A DNA stretch of 64,000 bases, from positions 310,001 through 374,000 of the forward strand of contig JAHJNN010000012.1 of assembly GCA_018820765.1 (NCBI GenBank). The letters run 5' to 3'. Made by a program: the position numbers and the translations under genes. Positions within the stretch are counted from its first letter, which is position 1. Each line of letters starts with the position of its first letter. A model generated the notes under the pieces. That model was not told where the DNA came from. It ran no database searches and was given only the letters and a program-made list of their open reading frames with translations. This document shows, piece by piece, positions 30,146 to 37,928 of this stretch. Source of the DNA: Gammaproteobacteria bacterium. GTDB lineage: Bacteria > Pseudomonadota > Gammaproteobacteria > Burkholderiales > Thiobacillaceae.

Positions 30146-30888
30146 CGCCGGCCCCGCTCGATCTGCTGCTGTGGCCGTTCATCGTCGGCCTGCTGGTGCT
30201 GTCCACCCACGTCCCGCTGGGACGCCGGGTACTGGCGCGCGGCATCATCTTTCTCGACCTGGCGGTGGCGCAGTTGGCGGTGCTCGGCGTGGTCGCGGCG
30301 CACGCGCTCGATCTCGCCGCCGACGGCTGGCCCACCCAGCTGGCGGCGGCCACGGCCGCGCTGGCCGGTGCGGCGCTGCTGGCCGGGTGCGAGCGGCGCT
30401 GGCCACATATCCAGGAAGCCCTGATCGGCTCCACCTTCGTGGTGGCCGCCAGCGCAGCCGTGCTGCTGCTGGCGGGCGACCCGCACGGCGGCGAACACCT
30501 GGCCGAGTTGCTCACCGGGCAAATCCTGTGGGCGACGCCGGAACAGGCGGCCCGGATTGCCGTGCTGTATGGCGCCTTGCTGGGGTTCATGGCCTGGCGC
30601 GGCGAACGCCTGGGCGGACTCGGGTTCTACCTGGTTTTTGCGCTGGCGATTACCGCATCGGTGCAACTGGTCGGCGTCTATCTGGTGTTCGCCAGCCTGA
30701 TTCTGCCGGCGCTGGCGGTGCGCGGCCTGCCGCCGCGCACCGCTCTTCGGACGGGCTGGGCAGTGGGCGCACTGGCGTATGCGGGCGGTCTGGCCACGTC
30801 CGCCCTGCTCGACTGGCCGGCCGGACCCGCGATCGTCATCGGGCTCGCAGCCGCCGCCCTGGTTGCCGCCGCAGTGCGACAGCGCTAG
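30142..30888 (+). CDS. Metal ABC transporter permease (ABC-3 family)
   Basis: Inner-membrane permease of 248 residues with seven to eight hydrophobic helices. GIIFLDLAVAQLAVLGVVAA near residues 34-53 and VQLVGVYLVFASLILPALAV near 174 match the ABC-3 (ZnuB/MntB) family. It is the last gene of the metal-related run. No ATPase gene (ZnuC type) is present anywhere in the window, so the complex would need a subunit encoded elsewhere. Confidence 0.88.
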   Translation: MTPAPLDLLLWPFIVGLLVLSTHVPLGRRVLARGIIFLDLAVAQLAVLGVVAAHALDLAADGWPTQLAAATAALAGAALLAGCERRWPHIQEALIGSTFVVAASAAVLLLAGDPHGGEHLAELLTGQILWATPEQAARIAVLYGALLGFMAWRGERLGGLGFYLVFALAITASVQLVGVYLVFASLILPALAVRGLPPRTALRTGWAVGALAYAGGLATSALLDWPAGPAIVIGLAAAALVAAAVRQR

Positions 30889-30929
30889 TATCTGCTACTG
30901 AATCCCCCATTCCGACATCCCCCTATTCA

Positions 30930-32048
30930 GTGGCTCTCCCGTTTTTCAAAAAAGGCAAGGACAAGGCGCCCCCCCTTGCGCGCAAGCCGGCTCTTGCCCC
31001 TGCGCCCGCCGCCGAAACGCCGCAGACCGAAACCCTGCTGACCATGGACATGGGCGGCAGCGGCATCGTGGTGGAAGAAACCAGCGGCGCGCCGCAATCG
31101 CCGGTGGACGAAGCCGCCATCCTGTACGCCAGCGGCCAATCCGAGACGGCCGAGCGAATGCTGCAGGGCATGCTGGCAACGGGCGATCACCGCGCCTGGC
31201 ACATGCTGTTCGATCTTTACTGTGTGCAGACCCGCGAAAAGGAATTCGAGCAACTCGCGCTGGATTACGCGATGCGGTTTGAAACCTCGCCGCCGGTCTG
31301 GCAAAAAATAGGCTGCAACGGCGCGGCCAAAGCCCAGCAGGCGCAAGCCACCAGCCTGGAATTGCCCAGCCTGCTCGACAAGACCGCAAGCGCTGCGTTG
31401 CGCGAGGGCATCGGCGCCACCGCCAAAAACACTGCGGTGCGGATCGACTTCTCGCGCATCGCCATGATCGACGAATCGGGCGCGGACGAGTGCGCCAGGA
31501 TCCTCGCCGCCGCGCGCAAGGCCAAGCGCAAGCTGCAGGTCAGCGGGGTCGAGACCCTGATCGCCCTGCTGCAGGATCTCAACCGTGCCACCCACAGCCG
31601 CACGGTGCACTGGCTGTTGCTGCTGGAGCTCTACCAGACCCTGGGGCTGCAGGAAAATTTCGAGGACCTGGCGGTCGATTACGCCGTGCGTTTTGAAGTG
31701 TCACCGCCGTCGTGGAGCGAGGTGCAGGCTGCCGAAGTGGTGCAGGCCGCACCCGCCGAACCGCTGGACGACGCCCTGCGGCTGTCCGGCGAAATCACCC
31801 CCGCCAACGACGCCGCGCTGCAGCAGCTCAGCGGCTATGCGGCCACCCACGGCGAGGTGCTGGTCGATCTGTCGCAGGTCACCCGCATCGACTACGGCAG
31901 CGTCAGTCAGTTCATCAGCGTGCTGATGCAGTGCCTGGGCAGCGGCAAGCCCATCACCCTGCGCGGCCACAATGCGCTCATCCATGAACTTTTCCGCGTC
32001 ATGGGGATCGACCAGCTGGCACACCTGATCCCGCGCCATCCGGCCTGA
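30930..32048 (+). CDS. STAS-domain protein with internal duplication
   Basis: A 372-residue cytoplasmic protein. After a basic, Pro/Ala-rich N-terminus (ALPFFKKGKDKAPPLARK) come two copies of the same module: a helical motif (FEQLALDYAMRFETSPPVW near 103-121; FEDLAVDYAVRFEVSPPSW near 239-257) and a STAS fold (VRIDFSRIAMIDESGADE near 170; VLVDLSQVTRIDYGSVSQ near 310). The usual STAS phosphorylatable Ser is present in DESGAD, while the second copy has YGSVSQ. The GTG at 30930 gives the N-terminus; its ribosome site is weak. Partner-switching or scaffold roles are typical of STAS domains; no specific function is known here. Confidence 0.75.
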   Translation: MALPFFKKGKDKAPPLARKPALAPAPAAETPQTETLLTMDMGGSGIVVEETSGAPQSPVDEAAILYASGQSETAERMLQGMLATGDHRAWHMLFDLYCVQTREKEFEQLALDYAMRFETSPPVWQKIGCNGAAKAQQAQATSLELPSLLDKTASAALREGIGATAKNTAVRIDFSRIAMIDESGADECARILAAARKAKRKLQVSGVETLIALLQDLNRATHSRTVHWLLLLELYQTLGLQENFEDLAVDYAVRFEVSPPSWSEVQAAEVVQAAPAEPLDDALRLSGEITPANDAALQQLSGYAATHGEVLVDLSQVTRIDYGSVSQFISVLMQCLGSGKPITLRGHNALIHELFRVMGIDQLAHLIPRHPA

Positions 32049-32124
32049 CATCGCCGACGGACGCTCCCGCGTCGGCGCCTGTCCCCGACGGGCCGGGCGG
32101 GCAACCCCCAGCTGCGCCTCGCCT

Positions 32125-32161
32125 CACGCCGCCCGGTCTCCTTCGCGGCGTCTCTTTTTTT
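32125..32161 (+). terminator. Probable terminator/attenuator just before hslV
   Basis: ACGCCGC pairs with GCGGCGT over a loop of about a dozen bases and is followed by CTCTTTTTTT, ending 17 bases before the hslV start. It may end the STAS transcript; its closeness to hslV makes attenuation conceivable. Confidence 0.65.
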
Positions 32162-32177
32162 CAGGATAATCCTGCCC

Positions 32178-32744
32178 ATGGAACAATATCGCGGCACCAC
32201 CATTCTTTCCGTCCGCCGGGGCAATGAAGTCGCCCTCGGCGGCGACGGCCAGGTCACCCTCGGCAACATCGTCATCAAATCCACCGCACGCAAGATCAGG
32301 CGGCTGTACCAGGAGAAGGTCCTGGCCGGATTCGCCGGCGGCACCGCCGACGCCTTCACCCTGTTCGAGCGCTTCGAGGCCAAGCTCGACAAGCACTCGG
32401 GACACCTGATGCGCAGCGCGGTCGAACTCGCCAAGGACTGGCGCACCGACCGCATGCTGCGGCGGCTCGAAGCCATGCTGGCGGTGGCCGATCGCGAGCA
32501 CTCGCTCATCATCACCGGCAACGGCGACGTGCTGGAGCCCGAACTCGGCATCGCCGCCATCGGCTCCGGCGGCGCCTTCGCCCAGTCCGCCGCAGTGGCG
32601 CTGCTGCAGAACACCGACCTGGCCCCGCTTGAAATCGTCAAAAAGAGCCTCACCATTGCGGGGGACATCTGCATTTATTCGAACCAGAACCATGTGATCG
32701 AGGTGCTAGGGGACAGGGGCCAGGATTCAGGGGTCAGGGAATGA
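32178..32744 (+). CDS. hslV: ATP-dependent protease proteolytic subunit HslV
   Basis: Threonine peptidase of the HslUV (ClpQY) complex; twelve subunits form the chamber. The first residues MEQYRG are removed to expose the catalytic Thr of TTILSVRR. Conserved parts include [35 protein letters not shown] with the Lys of the active site, and GNGDVLEPE. The 188 residues are slightly more than usual because the final [11 protein letters not shown] is encoded by one arm of an inverted repeat that runs into the gene's end. Confidence 0.96.
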   Translation: MEQYRGTTILSVRRGNEVALGGDGQVTLGNIVIKSTARKIRRLYQEKVLAGFAGGTADAFTLFERFEAKLDKHSGHLMRSAVELAKDWRTDRMLRRLEAMLAVADREHSLIITGNGDVLEPELGIAAIGSGGAFAQSAAVALLQNTDLAPLEIVKKSLTIAGDICIYSNQNHVIEVLGDRGQDSGVRE

Positions 32745-32823
32745 GCGGCCTCCGGCCGCCCTCCTTAAAAAACCCGCGAAGCGACAAAGCCCCCTGATCC
32801 CTGGCCCCTGAATCCTGACCCCT
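32715..32823. repeat. Inverted repeat spanning the hslV-hslU junction
   Basis: A 26-bp arm at 32715-32740 (beginning AGGGGCCAGGATTCAGGGG) is repeated in inverted orientation at 32798-32823 with two mismatches, separated by 57 bases. The left arm codes for the C-terminus of HslV, and the right arm ends at the ATG of hslU. A fragment of similar sequence (ACCCCTGACCCTGATCC) recurs at 34152-34168, just before the next gene. Confidence 0.85.
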
Positions 32824-34146
32824 ATGACGCCTAAAGAAATCGTCCACGAACTCGACAAGCACATCGTCGGCCAGGCCGCCGCCAAGCGCGCGGTCGCGGT
32901 CGCCCTGCGCAACCGCTGGCGGCGCCAGCAGGTCGATGAACCGCTGCGCCAGGAAATCACGCCGAAAAACATCCTGATGATCGGCCCTACCGGCGTCGGC
33001 AAGACCGAGATCGCGCGCCGCCTGGCGCGGCTCGCCAACGCGCCTTTCATCAAGATCGAGGCGACCAAGTTCACCGAGGTCGGCTACGTCGGTCGCGACG
33101 TCGACACCATCATCCGCGACCTGATGGAAACCGCAGTCAAGCAGATGCGCGAACAGGCCACCGCCAAGGTGCAGTTCCGCGCCGAAGAAGCCGCCGAGGA
33201 GCGCATCCTCGACGCGTTGCTGCCGCCGCCGCGCAGCGTCGGCTTCAACGAAGCCGAACCTGCGCGCGAGGAAGGCGCGGCGCGCCAGCGCTTCCGCAAG
33301 ATGCTGCGCGAAGGGGAACTCGACGACAAGGAAATCGAGATCGAGCTTGCCGCCGTCAGCCCCAGCATGGAAATCTTCGCCCCGCCCGGGATGGAAGATC
33401 TGTCGCAGCAGTTGCAGGGCATGTTCCAGAATCTCGGCGGCGGCCGCCGACAGTCGCGCAAGCTGAAAGTGCGCGAGGCGATGAAGCTCCTGACCGAGGA
33501 AGAAGCCGGTCGGCTCATCAACGACGAGGAAACCAAGCAGGCTGCACTCGTCGCCGTCGAACAAAACGGGATAGTCTTTCTGGACGAGATCGACAAGATC
33601 GCCACCCGCAGCGATGCCCACGGCAGCGACGTCTCGCGCCAGGGCGTGCAGCGCGACCTGTTGCCGCTGATCGAGGGCACCACCGTGTCGACCAAGTACG
33701 GCATGGTGAAGACCGACCACATCCTGTTCATCGCCAGCGGCGCCTTCCACCTGTCCAAGCCGTCCGATCTCATTCCCGAGCTGCAGGGCCGGCTGCCGAT
33801 CCGCGTCGAACTGCAGGCGCTTTCGGTGGAAGACTTCGAACGCATCCTCACCGCCACCGACGCCTGCCTGACGCGCCAGTACGAAGCGCTGCTGGCGACC
33901 GAGGGCGTCACGCTCAAATTCACCGACGACGGCATCCGCCGCATCGCCGAGATTGCCTTCGAGGTTAACGAGCGCACCGAGAACATCGGCGCACGCCGCC
34001 TGCACACCGTGATGGAAAAGCTGCTGGAGGACATTTCCTTCGACGCCGGGAACATCACCGGCGAATACGTGGTCGATGGCGAGGCCGTCACCGCCCGTCT
34101 GGCCGCACTCGCCGCGCGCGAAGACCTCGCCCGTTACGTCCTGTAA
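32824..34146 (+). CDS. hslU: ATP-dependent protease ATPase subunit HslU
   Basis: AAA+ unfoldase partner of HslV, 440 residues. N-terminus [20 protein letters not shown], Walker [16 protein letters not shown] near residue 57, the [13 protein letters not shown] pore region near 88, the intermediate I-domain (about 110-235), Walker [16 protein letters not shown] near 250, and [20 protein letters not shown] in the C-domain. The final residues LARYVL match the tail that docks into HslV. Expected to be heat-shock induced, though I could not identify a sigma-32 promoter with confidence. Confidence 0.97.
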   Translation: MTPKEIVHELDKHIVGQAAAKRAVAVALRNRWRRQQVDEPLRQEITPKNILMIGPTGVGKTEIARRLARLANAPFIKIEATKFTEVGYVGRDVDTIIRDLMETAVKQMREQATAKVQFRAEEAAEERILDALLPPPRSVGFNEAEPAREEGAARQRFRKMLREGELDDKEIEIELAAVSPSMEIFAPPGMEDLSQQLQGMFQNLGGGRRQSRKLKVREAMKLLTEEEAGRLINDEETKQAALVAVEQNGIVFLDEIDKIATRSDAHGSDVSRQGVQRDLLPLIEGTTVSTKYGMVKTDHILFIASGAFHLSKPSDLIPELQGRLPIRVELQALSVEDFERILTATDACLTRQYEALLATEGVTLKFTDDGIRRIAEIAFEVNERTENIGARRLHTVMEKLLEDISFDAGNITGEYVVDGEAVTARLAALAAREDLARYVL

Positions 34147-34168
34147 ATTTTACCCCTGACCCTGATCC

Positions 34169-34705
34169 ATGAAATCTGAAGCCCTTCCCCTGCCCGTCGA
34201 AACCCGCGGCAAATTCCTCTCCACCATCCTGTTCGGCAGCCGCTGGCTGCAGGTGCCGCTCTACCTCGGCCTGATCGGCGCGCAGCTGGTCTACGTCGTG
34301 CATTTCATGCTCGAACTGGAGCACCTCGTCGTCGGCACCTTCACCCTCTCCGAAGAAGCCATCATGCTGATCGTGCTGGGCCTGATCGACGTGGTGATGA
34401 TTTCCAACCTGCTCATCATGGTCATCGTCGGTGGCTACGAGACTTTCGTCTCGCGCTTGAACCTCGAAGGCCACCCCGACGAGCCCGAGTGGCTGTCGCA
34501 CGTCAATGCCAACGTACTGAAGGTCAAGCTCGCCACCGCCATCATCGGCATCTCGTCCATCCACCTGCTGAAGACCTTCATCAACGCCCCCAACCTGGCC
34601 GACAAGGTGCTGCTGTGGCAGACCGTCATCCACATGGCGTTCATCGTGTCGGCGGTGTCGATTGCCTATATCGACAAGCTGATGCCGCATCCGGCGAAGC
34701 ACTGA
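34169..34705 (+). CDS. UPF0114 (YqhA, TIGR00645) family membrane protein
   Basis: A 178-residue integral membrane protein. Helices at about residues 28-50, 67-95, 118-132 and 148-168. The sequences FGSRWLQVPLYLGLIGAQ, LGLIDVVMISNLLIMVIVGG, and GISSIHLLKTFINAP are family hallmarks. Function is unknown; members are widespread in proteobacteria. It starts 22 bases after hslU and could be on the same transcript. Confidence 0.9.
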   Translation: MKSEALPLPVETRGKFLSTILFGSRWLQVPLYLGLIGAQLVYVVHFMLELEHLVVGTFTLSEEAIMLIVLGLIDVVMISNLLIMVIVGGYETFVSRLNLEGHPDEPEWLSHVNANVLKVKLATAIIGISSIHLLKTFINAPNLADKVLLWQTVIHMAFIVSAVSIAYIDKLMPHPAKH

Positions 34706-34853
34706 TTGCGGGTCTCCCCGCCGGGTGCACGGGATCGGGGTGTCTGCAGCCATTTGCAATGCACTAATGCCGCCATCGACATTACTTATTGGCTGGCCAT
34801 TCCCGGCAGGCGGAAAATTGCGCGGTTGAATTACGTTTATCTGGAGACGCCCC

Positions 34854-36686
34854 ATGGCCACCCGCGACACCCTCACCCCCAAAGAAGCCCAATGCAGCGG
34901 CGGCGCCGATTATGCGGCGCTGGCGCTGGAAGCGCTGCAGGAACCCGCTGACGCCGCCTACGCCAGGGAACTGATGGACCGCGTGGCGGACGACTGCCAG
35001 TTCACCAAGGACCTGGCGGCGTGCGCCATCGTGTACAAGGCGCTGGGCGAGCAGGGTCGCGCCGAGGAACTGCTGCAGACCGCCGAGGACTACTGCATGA
35101 GCGGCGACGAGCAGGTCGCACTGGCGGAAGCCAAGTTCAAGGTGCTGGGCGACAAGGCGGCGGCGGTGGGCGCGTATGAAAAGGCGCTGAAGGAAACCGG
35201 CAACCTCGACCCGCTGATCGACCTGGCGAAGAACGTGATGAGCGTGATCGCCGACAGCGCGTTCGCCAAGAAGGTGCTGGAAAAGGCCGAGGCGAAAATT
35301 TCGCGCGCGGTGGAATACAGCAAGCTGGCCGCCGCCTCGGCCGAACACCTGCTGGACAAGGAATACGCCGCGGCGATTTTCAACAAGGCCGCCGAAAAGC
35401 TCTCCACGGTGCCCGACCTGCTGTCGCTGGCGGGCGAAGTCACCAAGACGCTGGGCGACCCGGCCAAGGCCAAGGCGCTGTATCAGCGCGCGCTCGAAGG
35501 TGCCACCGACTTCACCGCCGCCAAGACCCTGATCGAATCCGCCAAACAGGCTGGCGACACGGCCTTCATGCAGGCGGCGCTGAAAAAGGCGGGCGACCTC
35601 GCCACCGCCACCGGCGAATACATCGAACTGGCCGAGGGCCTGGCCAGCGTGGGCGACAAACCCGCTGCGACCGCGCTGCTGGACAAGGCCGAGGACGCGG
35701 TGGCCGGACTGGACGAGATGCAGAAACTGGTCACCGCGGTCGAAGCGCACCTGGCCGATGACGCCGAACGCCTGACCCGCGTCAAGGCCAAGCTGGAAAA
35801 GCGCCAGGCCAACCACGCGCGCTATATGGAATTTCAGCAGCTGGAAAAGGATGCCGTCAACGTCAAGCAGTTCCTCGCACTCGCCGAGCGCGTGCGGCTG
35901 GAGCTGGAAGACCCGTTCTATTCCGCCAAGCTGATCGAGGCGGCAGAGACCCTGCTCGACGGCACCGGCTACCAGTTCTCGCGCTACAAGCCGATTCTGC
36001 TGGCGGTCGACAAGAACCTGGATGACACCGCGTGGCTCGGCCGCCTGCTCGACCGCGCGGCGGAAAACGCCACCGACTTCATCGCCTTCAAGGATCTGGT
36101 GGCCACCGCCGCCCACCTGCATCACCGCGAACTCGGTGTCTCCAAGGCGCGCGCCTACCTCGCCGCACGCGAAGCCGCGCTGGCGGCGGACGCCAACGCC
36201 ACCGTGTACGACATTGCCAAGCTGGCGGAAGCGAGCTTTGCCGCCACGAAGGATGCGGCGGAAGCCGGGCGCCTGCTGGAGTCCGCACGCGCCCAGGCCA
36301 AGGATCACTTCGCGCTGACCCATATCGGCCGGCTGTACGCCGCCATGGGCAACCAGGCCCGCGCCGATGAGCTCTTCGCCGCCGCCGCCGCGGCCTGTGC
36401 CAACGGCGACGCCTGCATCCAGTTCATCGATCGCCTGAAGGGGTTCGCCCTGCCGGCCGCGACGCTGAAGAAATGGTATGCCGAATGCGGCACCCATCTG
36501 AGCAAGCCCGCCGACAAGCTGCGCTGGGCCGAAGGCATTGCCGACGCGCTCAACGACAAGGCGTGGGCGACCGAAGTGTATGGCCAGCTCGCCGGCCAGT
36601 TCAGCGGTGCCGATTCGGCGCGCTTCGAGCTTTCCCGTCGCTCGCGGGCCGACCTCAATTTCTTCGGCACACACCGCCGCCATTAA
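34854..36686 (+). CDS. Large alpha-helical repeat protein of unknown function
   Basis: A 610-residue cytoplasmic protein with no signal or membrane helix. It is built of short helix-turn-helix repeats with an A-x-x-x-L-x-x-A rhythm resembling TPR/Sel1-type solenoids, for example AYEKALKETGNLDPLIDLAK, KAKALYQRALEGATDFTAA and KAGDLATATGEYIELAEGLA. Cysteines are confined to the two ends (QCSGGADY near 14, DDCQF, DYCMSG; CANGDACIQF and YAECG near the C-terminus). Codon use is like its neighbours. I do not recognise a named family; a scaffold role is plausible for such repeats. A REP-like hairpin and a terminator follow. Confidence 0.75.
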   Translation: MATRDTLTPKEAQCSGGADYAALALEALQEPADAAYARELMDRVADDCQFTKDLAACAIVYKALGEQGRAEELLQTAEDYCMSGDEQVALAEAKFKVLGDKAAAVGAYEKALKETGNLDPLIDLAKNVMSVIADSAFAKKVLEKAEAKISRAVEYSKLAAASAEHLLDKEYAAAIFNKAAEKLSTVPDLLSLAGEVTKTLGDPAKAKALYQRALEGATDFTAAKTLIESAKQAGDTAFMQAALKKAGDLATATGEYIELAEGLASVGDKPAATALLDKAEDAVAGLDEMQKLVTAVEAHLADDAERLTRVKAKLEKRQANHARYMEFQQLEKDAVNVKQFLALAERVRLELEDPFYSAKLIEAAETLLDGTGYQFSRYKPILLAVDKNLDDTAWLGRLLDRAAENATDFIAFKDLVATAAHLHHRELGVSKARAYLAAREAALAADANATVYDIAKLAEASFAATKDAAEAGRLLESARAQAKDHFALTHIGRLYAAMGNQARADELFAAAAAACANGDACIQFIDRLKGFALPAATLKKWYAECGTHLSKPADKLRWAEGIADALNDKAWATEVYGQLAGQFSGADSARFELSRRSRADLNFFGTHRRH

Positions 36687-36687
36687 C

Positions 36688-36724
36688 CAGCGACTTGCCG
36701 CGTGAGCGGCTTAGTCGATTGGCT
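36688..36724 (+). repeat. REP-like palindromic element, copy 1
   Basis: Two bases after the stop codon: CAGCGACTTGCCGC-GTGA-GCGGCTTAGTCGATTG, forming stem CGACT/AGTCG plus GCCGC/GCGGC. A second copy with a covarying stem (GCCCGC/GCGGGC) lies inside hemD at 61234-61270. Confidence 0.85.
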
Positions 36725-36752
36725 ATGCAGCGCTGAACCCGCAATACCCCTG

Positions 36753-36784
36753 AAAACAGCCCGGTTGCACGGGCTGTTTTTATT
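36753..36784 (+). terminator. Rho-independent terminator
   Basis: AAAACAGCCCG pairs with CGGGCTGTTTT across a six-base loop, followed by TATT. It ends the helical-repeat gene's transcript. Confidence 0.92.
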
Positions 36785-36822
36785 CGTACACTCTGAAGTG
36801 AAGCGTCTTGCAGGAGTGCTAC

Positions 36823-37878
36823 ATGGTCGAAAATCTTTCCGCCCTCATCGACACCGTGCAGAAGAACTGCACCATCGCCGACGCGCGACACGCGCGCGAC
36901 ATGACGATGTGCACCTTTCTGCTGGAAATGCGCGAGTACTACCGCTGGGAAATGGAAATTCCCTACGGTGCGCGCCTGCCCAAGGACGAGCTCGGTGACT
37001 GGCTGAACGCGCGCGAAAGCCTGTGGGACACGGTGGAAGAGGAGGATTTTGCACCCCTGCCGCTGAATGCAAGCGGCATCGACCCGTTCGACGCCGACGA
37101 CATCAATCGCGCGCTGATCCCGCTGGGACTGGTCTACAGCAGCGGACTGGGGCGTTTCCGCAAGCCGCATTTCGTGCTGGCCGAACTCAAGCGCGCCGAG
37201 ATACGCGAAGGCGTGCAGGTGCTGGTGGCCGGCTGCGAGTACGCGCGCGACCTGATCGCGCCGCCGGCGGCGATGCGCGGCGGCGCCATCTTCCTGCGCA
37301 TGGACGCGGTGCGCCGGCTGCTGTGGAACAAGTACGAGGAATGGCAGTGGAAGGAAAAGGACACCGCGCTGGGCCGTGCGTTTGCCCACTACGGCTGCGA
37401 GCGCGACCTTGAGCGCGGGCTCGACCGCATGGCCGAGGCCGAGAGCGAGGCGATGATCCTGCACGAGATCGGCGAGGCGCGTGCAGAATCGCTGCTGGGC
37501 GAGGACTGGAACGCGATGCTCGGCCAGCTCACCTCCCGGCACGCCGAACTGCTGGCGCGCGCGGTGCGCGATCATCTGGCCGATTGCCTGGTGACGCTGC
37601 CGACACTGCTCGAACGCGAGGCCATCGGCTCGCTGCATTTCTATCTGGCCAACCTCTCCGGCCTGCGGCGCGCACTGTTCCCGGCGCTGCCGCAGGCCTA
37701 TGACAGCTGGCTCGGCCACCGCGACAACGCCCGGCTCGCCGATGTCGTCTCCGCGGCCGAGACGCACTGGCTGGACGTGGCACGCCAACTGACCGCCGCC
37801 CATCGGCGCGACCCGGCCCACGGCGACGCCGCCATCCATGCGCTGGCGGGCGGCGACCTCGACGGTCTGAAGCGCTAG
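36823..37878 (+). CDS. Conserved protein of uncertain family (possibly Sfum_1244-like)
   Basis: A 351-residue soluble protein starting MVENLSALIDTVQKNCTIAD with a good GGAG site seven bases upstream. It includes MTMCTFLLEMREYYRWEM near 27-44, a Glu/Asp-rich middle, KPHFVLAELKRAE, GAIFLRMDAVRRLLWNKYEE and GLDRMAEAESEAMILHEIGE. The helical, Glu/His-rich composition (EMREYYRWE, HEIGEARAE) could suit a di-metal or ferritin-like fold, but that is speculation. It recalls proteins labelled Sfum_1244 family in sulfur bacteria, a name I could not verify here. It is a single-gene unit between two terminators. Confidence 0.6.
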   Translation: MVENLSALIDTVQKNCTIADARHARDMTMCTFLLEMREYYRWEMEIPYGARLPKDELGDWLNARESLWDTVEEEDFAPLPLNASGIDPFDADDINRALIPLGLVYSSGLGRFRKPHFVLAELKRAEIREGVQVLVAGCEYARDLIAPPAAMRGGAIFLRMDAVRRLLWNKYEEWQWKEKDTALGRAFAHYGCERDLERGLDRMAEAESEAMILHEIGEARAESLLGEDWNAMLGQLTSRHAELLARAVRDHLADCLVTLPTLLEREAIGSLHFYLANLSGLRRALFPALPQAYDSWLGHRDNARLADVVSAAETHWLDVARQLTAAHRRDPAHGDAAIHALAGGDLDGLKR

Positions 37879-37913
37879 GCGAAAAAAACGGGCGTTCAAC
37901 GCCCGTTTTTTCG
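37879..37913. terminator. Bidirectional terminator
   Basis: GCGAAAAAAACGGGCG pairs with CGCCCGTTTTTTCGC across a short loop, so both the plus-strand gene and the minus-strand pil operon have a T-run after the stem. Confidence 0.92.
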
Positions 37914-37928
37914 CTGCCCCGGACCGGT

